Source of the DNA: Arenicola marina
Lineage: Eukaryota > Annelida > Polychaeta > Arenicolidae
NCBI GenBank assembly: GCA_964019135.1
Contig: OZ025252.1
Coordinates: 46,784,959 to 46,848,958, forward strand
Reading direction: 5' to 3'
DNA: 64,000 nucleotides
Part shown: in pieces, positions 25,701 to 34,700 of the stretch
Numbering within the stretch: position 1 is the stretch's first letter
Layout: each line of letters begins with the position of its first letter
Translations under genes and position numbers: made by a program
Notes under the pieces: model-generated
Database searches by the model: none
Seen by the model: the letters and a program-made list of their open reading frames with translations, nothing else
Told to the model about the DNA's origin: nothing

Positions 25701-28700
25701 TAATCAGGGAAATCCAGTAATTTGACCTCATCGAAATCTTTAAACTTGGAATAGACGAACGCACATGCCTTCACTTGTGTCGGAAACCTTGGCGATGCTC
25801 TTCCCTTATGATTTGAGGAGTAGATTTTGTTTTTTAATTTCCCCGTATTTATTTTGCGTTATGTATCATTAAATATATGGACTGGCGGATATAATACTGA
25901 CAGATGTTCCATCTATTGCCAAGAAGAAGGTGTACACTGATGAACTTGGTTTTTCAGATATCGACGAGTGTTTACCCAAGCCTTGTCAACATGGCGGACA
26001 GTGCACCAACACCCCTGGCGGGTATGAGTGCCAATGTCAAAAGGCAGCAGGCAACACCTATGCTGGTGTTAACTGCTCTAACTGTAAGTTAAATGGTAAT
26101 ATTGAGGGGTATATTTTGGGGGTTTTTTTTTTACTCATAAATTTAATATTCGATCAGCACCATAAGTATGTAACACATTGACCCTTTGTGAGATAGCCAC
26201 TAATAACGCATGTTTCGGTGATTGAGCATGAGGCACACATGGCCCTTCGCCTCGAATACATGTGATGTGAGAAGTGTGTTTCCATGTTGAAAAAATGAGT
26301 ACGCATTCAAGTCATTCCTACAATGGTACGTTAAGCATGAAGCAAAATCCAGATATAACCTCATCGTAATCACTACGGAATCTCTATGCCGGATTTGACA
26401 ACGGGTTGCGGCCGTGACCCACAAACAGAATATCGTCTGTAATGCGCATGCGTTGTGGAACTGCTTTCTCGTGTCCCTAATAGATATTATGATTGAAACT
26501 TAAACCGACGCTTCCCGCATCCTGCAACAAAGTCAGGCAAAGACTTGGCGAAAAGGCTGGGGGGAGATCAAATTTCGGTAGCTGGAGTCAGTTTTACGAT
26601 AATCTCGCAAACATCTGGGTTGATGGGGGGTGGGAGAACCCAAACAATGGGGCTCCACGCCGCGGATAGCGTACATTTAACATTGAAAATGAGTATCCGC
26701 GCTCATCTCCATTACAGCGCAGAAGCCAGGTAGAGGACCTGTATTATTGCATATCATTAATAGAAACCACGTGGGTGAGGATTGCGCCGGCAACATGCCG
26801 GAACGTGAATTACGTAATACAGACCTGACGTTATGTACTCCTATGTGTTCATATCTCTCGAACCACCACCACTACGAGCACCCCTATCACAGCGACTTGA
26901 ATATGAAGTAAAAACACTGCCAATATAACAAAGCAAGCGAAAGCTCGCGTAAAATCATGAGTGACAAACGTTTCCAAGCCATATGGAAATACCAAATAAC
27001 AAAAATACCATTTAGTGCAAATATCACATAATAGAAATATAGCTTAGTGGAAATATTACTTATCATCTAACTTCTATAGACGTAACCTACCATTTGAGGA
27101 ATATGCCACCTAGTCAAGGTACATATTAATCGATATCCCACTTACTGAAAATATGCCTCATATATGGACATCTGTCGCCTCTGCGTTTCTATTCATAAAT
27201 ATATACAGTCAGACCCCGTTTATCCGACACCCGTTAATCCGGAAACCCCGCTATCCGACACAATGCGTCCTGTAACGGATTTCCACAATGCTAATTGCCC
27301 CCGTTAATCCGACATTCGCTTTTCATCACCGACACGGCTTTTCTGCGACCAAAGTGCTTATTTCTCTCGTTTATCCGACCAATTGGCCATGAAGACGGGC
27401 CGCGCCGTGTTAATTGGTTCTAGCTCCATTCTTTTGTTGTGAGACGTGGCCGGTGGACTCTTAACACACACTTAACAGCAATGGTTATTGCTTTCAAGCG
27501 TCGACACCTCAAGGTGTGAGGTCTTTCTTTGTCCCAGCTGATTGTAAGTACTTTTCCGGTTGGCTCAATCGCTTCAAGATACGCTTCGCCATCAAACAAT
27601 TCCCCAAGCATGGTGAAGCTGGAAGCGCCAACATGACTCAAAGTCTAGGTTGTGTGTCAAACACCTGAACCATATGGCAGCTTTGCTCAAACTTACAGAA
27701 CTATTCTTCCTATGCCCGTGTGCAATGTATTTTGTATAGTTTCTTAAACTTAGTTAACGTTGCCTCGAACGCAAAGACTGCACAATCGGTCATTGCCGAA
27801 GTGTCATGTCAGTCAACCCCGCCCCGCCCCCCCCCCCCCCCCACCCCCACTCCTGGGATTTCTGAATGCGTCAATCCGACATATTCGTTATCCGGCACAA
27901 ATTCGGGTGTAACCGAACATGTCGGATTAACGAGGTCTGACTGTATATGTGTTTCTCAATATTGTAGTGGTGAACAGGGAGCCGGAAGCATTAGATGTAA
28001 CGCCCCTCTTCGGGCCGGTGGCGGGCGGAACAAATATTACCGTTCTTGGTAATAACTTCGATGCTGGGTTTCAGCCATTACGCTTGCGCCTGCAAGGCGA
28101 CAAGTACGCGTGCCCAGTCTGGCAAAGGTGAGTTCCAGCACAAAGGTTTGCGGGCAAAGATGCATGTGTGTTATCATCTAAACGTGTCAGGTTTGATGGG
28201 AAGCTTCCGGAAGGTTAATTTAAAACGTGGATACGCAAGAAATGTAGTTAAGCGTAGTAACTCTTCCATCGGGACTATCTGCAGTAGAATATATTTAATG
28301 TACTAGAAACATTGATCTGACACCAATATTGAGTTTTACATGCAGAATGGCTTCCCCGCCTATTGACATCTTCCATAATTAATGATATGCACAATTGTCC
28401 GCCCGCGCTAATATAAAACAGACCTGCAATACATTTATACATATCCCTCCGTGATGTATGGTGCTGTTTTTTTATCACACGAAGCAATGGGACGTATCTC
28501 GTGGCGACAACACCGCGCGGAGAGGACCCGGACGTTGACGTGCCGCTATCCATCGAGGTCGTCTTCGAGGGGGGTCTGACAATCTCCACCCGGAAGTCAT
28601 TCAAGTACCGCGTCAACCCGGAGATCACGTCGTTGTACCCAAACAACACCCTTCTCGAGTCAGTGGACCTGTCTTTATCCTGCTTCTGGCATTCGATGCC

Positions 28701-31700
28701 TGTTAGATTTATATGAATAACCTATAGTAGGTTTTAGGCTATGTATTAATATAGTTTATAATATATGTAATATACTTAAATCTATATAAGACAGTTAATG
28801 TGTATAAAATATCAACACAGGCACAGCTAGACAACAACGCCGTAATTATCAGCGTTATGGAGGCCCGTTTAGTGCTATGCGGCTAGATGCCACCTTACGA
28901 ATGATGGTTGATATAAGTGCAACAAGAAATAACTGACATCAATAATACGTGATTGCCAAAATTACATTTTAACGATAATAGCTTTAACACAATCATATCA
29001 ACTCCATTTAACTGCTTGATGCAGTGGCGGTTCCACCATAACGGTCGATGGCCAGGGATTGATGTCGGTGGACACTCCTTATCTAGAAATTACGATGGAA
29101 ATAAACACAACAATTCATGAGACCTTCAACGTTATTATCGAAACAATCAGGAAATACTTCAGGGAGGTAAGATCGAGTGCTCAGCGATCGCGAGCATTCA
29201 CCCACATTTCTACCGTTATCACCATTTGATTTGATTTGATCTTTAATCGTTTAAGAAACATTATTATCAAATAATCGTATTGTTATTGTTGTCAAATAAT
29301 GTATGTGAATGATTCTATTATTAGCTTATGACTACTATGAAATATTATTATATTTTACCTTCTCCGCAGAGATGTTTTGTCCTAACCAACGAGAGGGTAG
29401 AGTGTCTCACTCCTGCAGTCGTGATACCGGAGAGCTTTAACGCATCAGACGAACAGTCAACGCTGGCTCTGTATGCTGGTTTCATACTTGACGGGTATGA
29501 GAAATACCGAAATCTGCAAAACACCTCCCTGGAGTCGAGCCGAACGTTGGGATATGTCCGGTCGCACAACATGACGCCGCGGACGGAAGTTTTTGTCTAC
29601 AAAGGCCAGCCCCTGATTCTACAGGTAAGTTTCAGATTGATTGACTTGAGTAGGACGCTTTAACCAGTATAGGTCATATCGCGACAGCGGAAGGGTCAAG
29701 GACGGGAGGAGCCATGTCACCATAGTAACCCACCTACTCTTTGAGAAGGAAGATATGGGACATTTATCCTGGGTATACGGCAGCATGTGCACAGGTGGGA
29801 GTCGAACCGCTTGCACCTGGCCCAGCACAGCTTTCCAGGTTTATTCTAAGGACTATGAGTACCATTTCACCAAACATGGCTATGGGAGATATACGTTAAA
29901 ATATTTGGAAGCGATGAAGCGCAGAACTTTTGGAATATACAAGGAAAATCCGTCTTTAAAACAAAAGATTTCGAAGGCTAAAAATAACGTTCTAAATTTA
30001 GCCCGGCACCCGGGCTTTTGCAAGTGCCTCAAACAGCGAGTGACGTCACAGAGTTTCGCGTGCCGCCGCGGTAACAAAAATGGCGAGAGCAAGTGATCGA
30101 CTTAACAATACCGCTGTCAAAATGTGCAGTGCGTTGAGTAACAGCACACGGAGCGTCATTAAACCACATGGTAAAGATAAAATAAGACCAGTTGGATATT
30201 TCTTGGATCACGAAAAGACCAAGTTTCTTAATTTTTTAAAATTCTATGTTTGAAGCGTTGCGCCAACGTTGTCACCGGGAAAAATCCTTGTGTCGTCACA
30301 ATGCCTCGTTTGTGTAGGGACTGCAAAAAAACGTTAGTTTCTCAGTCGTATTGTTCTGTCGTAACAAATATTCGTCATTGTGATGGCGCAAACGAATAAA
30401 AAATATGTCGTCTATCCTTTTTGTGAAGCTAAATTTCTTAAATATTCCTAATCATATCGCTAGGCCTTCCGCAATGGACCCACCCCTCGGCGCCTGGCTT
30501 TTGCGCAGGTAGTCTGGTTTCCAGTCTCTCTCGTTGCGTAACATACACGTCATGCCTACCTCACAGATAGTCAGGATACCAGTGTGCGCAGAGATTCTAC
30601 GCTCGCCTCGAACACGTGCTTCTTTTGTTTGTCCCCAAAATGAGTAAACGAACGTCGAAGCGAACGATACTTTATAGCCCTATACACAACAATAGCCGCA
30701 CGCGCTACATACAAAGGCAAGGGGTGACCCCGGGTCACCCATTAGCCATTGGCGATTAGTCGTTGCATCCTCAAATGCACAGTTTGCATTGCGCGTTATA
30801 TTTGCTCATTATTGATAAAATCTTCATGTACTTATGTAGTCTGTAAATATGTAAGTATGACAAATTCAAAATTATTCTGATTTTGAGAGGAAGCGAAATT
30901 TTATTTGGCATCATATATTGCCATCATGGATTGCCATGCATATACCTCAACTTTGTCTACGTAAATCCTATGCAGGGTGCTCGAATCGACCCGGACGCGG
31001 AATACTCAGTGTTGATTGGCCAAGGCGAGTGTTTAATCACAGATACGACTTCTACGTCAATCCACTGTGATGTGCCGAAAGAGGCCCCTCCTAAACTCCC
31101 TTTCAGCATGTCCAAGTACCACACGATAACGGTAAGAGAATGATAGTTATTAATAGTGAACTATGTTTTGCATGTTCCTTATCAGAAATAATAGACACGT
31201 TTGTGTATACGTCCCAACGTAGAAACTATTGGATATAACAGGCGGAGGCCACTGTTTTCTACATAAGTATAGACAAATTAACTGTTCCCGTACGTGTTTT
31301 GTCAAAATGTCTCATGCTGAATTGCATAGTGTCATTGTATGTGTTATTAATTGAAGCAGCTACATTGTGTTTAATAGGTTTATTGCATCTAAAAAACATG
31401 TACATTACATCTTCATGTGCAAACAGAGCTGAAGCGGTGCTTATATGCTCGTGCAAAAGGAACAAAAAGAACAAAATGAATACCCCCCCCCCCAACAAAA
31501 AAAAACCAAAAAAAAAAAAATTTACATATATATTTATATATGTAAAATTTAACAGATTTTTTCATAATAATGCCGTACACAAAATAACTGTTTAATCACT
31601 CAGATATTGTTAGGTAATTTCTTTTAACAACATACTTTTTCCCGTTCTCTTAAAAACATGTATAGAGCATAGAAAGTTAAACCTGGTAAACCACTTATTA

Positions 31701-34700
31701 AATACACGCGTTCCCATATTTCTAACTGACATCTTCATACAATTATTTCTATATTGTGGCGCTCGTAGGTTATTGGACGCTCTTGTTGCATACTTATGAA
31801 CATCTTGGTTTCGGACAAACATTTTCTTTATAATTTCTGGATGTATCTCATGGTATTGCCTGTACATAAAAATTAACATCTTATATTCATACAGGGAGGC
31901 TAAGGGTAGAAGATTATTGGAGACAAAAAGTGGTTTAGTATGAGCAAGTTTAGGAGCACCATATAAGATTCTGATAGCTCTTTTCTGCAGAGTATTCAAT
32001 GGCTTAAAATAGGATTCAAATGCAGCTCCCCATAATTCGATAACATACGAAAGATATGGAAATATAAAACTATAGTATAACATACGTAAGGTTTTACTTT
32101 TAAACACCTTTCTGGCCTTTGTAAGGATTCCTAACCCCCTAGCTATTTTGCCCTTTATATAGTGTACATGGTCTTTCCAAAGTAAACCAGAGTCAAGTTG
32201 AACCCCAAGGAATTTTATAGTATTTACTTGTGTAATGATTTCTCCTGCCATCACGATTTCGCTCTGCATGGTAATTTTTTTACGAGGAGATTTAAATATC
32301 ATGAACTTTGTCTTCCCAAGGTTGAGTGTGAGTTTGTTTAATTGCAGCCAGTATCTAATTTTTTCCAGTTCAGAATTCAGGGTAGAAGTCATATCGGCAA
32401 TATCTTTACCCGATATAAAAAAGTTAGAGTCATCAGCAAATAAAATACTGAATAGTTTCGCACTGACCTGGGCAATATCATTAATATAAATTAAAAATAA
32501 CAGGGGACCAAGAGTAGATCCTTGAGGCACCCCACAGTTGATTTTTGACCTTGATGACTTAGTGTGGTTGTATTCCACATACTGGTACCTTGAATCTAAA
32601 TAACTGTCAAGCCATTTTAGAGTTACTCCCCGAATCCCATACCGTTCGAGTTTCACTAAAAGAATTTCGTGATTAACCGTGTCGAAGGTTTTTGAGAAGT
32701 CTAAGAATACCCCTAATGTGAACTCACCCTTATCTATTGCAGAGGCTATTCGATCTGTTAAAAGCACTAGCGCCAATGTGGTGGAGTGGTTAGCTCGAAA
32801 ACCAAATTGATTCTCATAAAGCAAATTATACTTGTTAATGTAACCTATCAGTCGTTTGTACATTAACTGTTCAAAGACCTTTGAAAAAGTAGGAAGAATA
32901 GAAATGGGACGGTAGTTGCTAAAAAGTTTATCGTTACCTCCTTTAAAGATGGGAATTACTCTAGCTAGTTTTAGCTCACTCGGGAAATGTCCCTCTTTGA
33001 ACGACATATTAATAACATGAGTCAGAGGTTCTATAATTGTATTTATAGCAGGCTTAATGGTCTTGGCCCTCAACGAGTCCCACCCTGAAGAACTGTTTTT
33101 TAAAGATCCTATCACCTGTCTGACTTCTTCTTCGTTAACCGGATCTAGAAAGAAATTGTTAACAAGAGTATTAGGCAGAAACGTTAAGGGGGAGTCCTTA
33201 GATTTGGGAATAGACTTACTCAGAGTTTTACCAATGTTAACAAAAAAGTCATTAAATCCGTTAGCGACTTGATTTTGGTCAAAAAGAGCTGTGCCATTAG
33301 AGAGAAATGTCGTTTGTGTGTGCCTAGATTTGTTCCTGTTAATGACCTCCTTAATGGTGTTCCAGGTTTTGAATAAATTATTTTGGTTCTGCTTAATTAA
33401 GTTCTGGTAATACAGTTTCTCCGCATTTCTGATAGTAATAAGCAGCATGTTTTTATACTTCTTATATTCTTGCATATAAGTATCATTCTTCGTTTTTTTG
33501 CATCTCAGATAAAGTTTATTCTTTAAAGCTATAGATTTTTTAAGCCCACTTGAAAGCCATGGCTTTCTATTTTTATATTTTGATTTGGACACAATAACTG
33601 GTAAACATTCTTTATGAAACTTACCAATAGCACCATGTAGCTCAGTAAATGCATCTTGGGTGTTCGAGCATTCCAATACCCTACCCCAATTATACTCTGA
33701 CAACCTGTTACAAAAGGCTTCCATATTTTCATTTGAATATTTTCTTTTACTACAAACTTTAACATGTGTATCCACTTCAATATGCTTTGATACATAAAAT
33801 ATAGGAAAGTGATCCGTGATGTCAGTGTACATAATACCCTGAAAAGACTTAATATCACTCTCATTTGTAAATATATTATCAATTAGAGTTGCAGTTTTAC
33901 TTGTGACTCTAGTTGGCTTACTAATAGTTGGCATTAAAGAATGACTAAACATGGTATTAACGAAGTCAGCCGTAGGTCTGTGTGTTGAATTATTTAAAAG
34001 ATTAATGTTAAAATCGCCAGTTAGGTAGATGGTTTTTCCCTCAGAGACTAATTTATGTAGCACCTCTGTCAAGAGCTCGTTAAAAGACTCAATATGCGTA
34101 TCGGGTGGGCGATATATCACTCCTATAATAACTTCTTTATCATTAGTGGTTGCACATTTGTCAATTTCAATAAACAAAGCTTCCATATTCGCATCAAACA
34201 CTTCTAATTCATCTCTGCGAGTAAAATTAACACCTTCCTTCACAAACAGTGAGACACCACCTCCTCGTCGGTCACTACGGTAATTATTAACTGCAGAATA
34301 ACCATCAAAGCCATAGAGATCTTCGTTAACATCGTTAAACCACGTCTCACTCAAAGCATATACAGTAAAATCATGTCCCAAGTTATCGAGATAACATTTG
34401 AAGTGGCTAAAGTTCTATTGGACACTTCTAATATTCATACGCATAATTGAGAAGTTTGCATTATCTAGATCTTGGTCCTGATATGTCTTATTGAACCCAT
34501 CTTCTAAGTAATAGTTGCAATTAAGTAAAGCAGGTGAATCTTCACGATAAAAGTTGGCATCAGGGTCTACATTATACAGTGGTAAATGAACATCTTCATT
34601 CAACTCAAAAGGGTTGAAAATATATTTCTCCAGGGCTTCTATTGATATTTTCAGATTATTACAGGTGTTTGATGCAATAGATGTCTTAAATACCTGATCA

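Noticed and set aside
29755..30096. Plus-strand open frame of 113 codons in the IPT intron
   Set aside because: The flanking exons already join in phase 0, and no acceptor/donor pair includes this frame with domain support.
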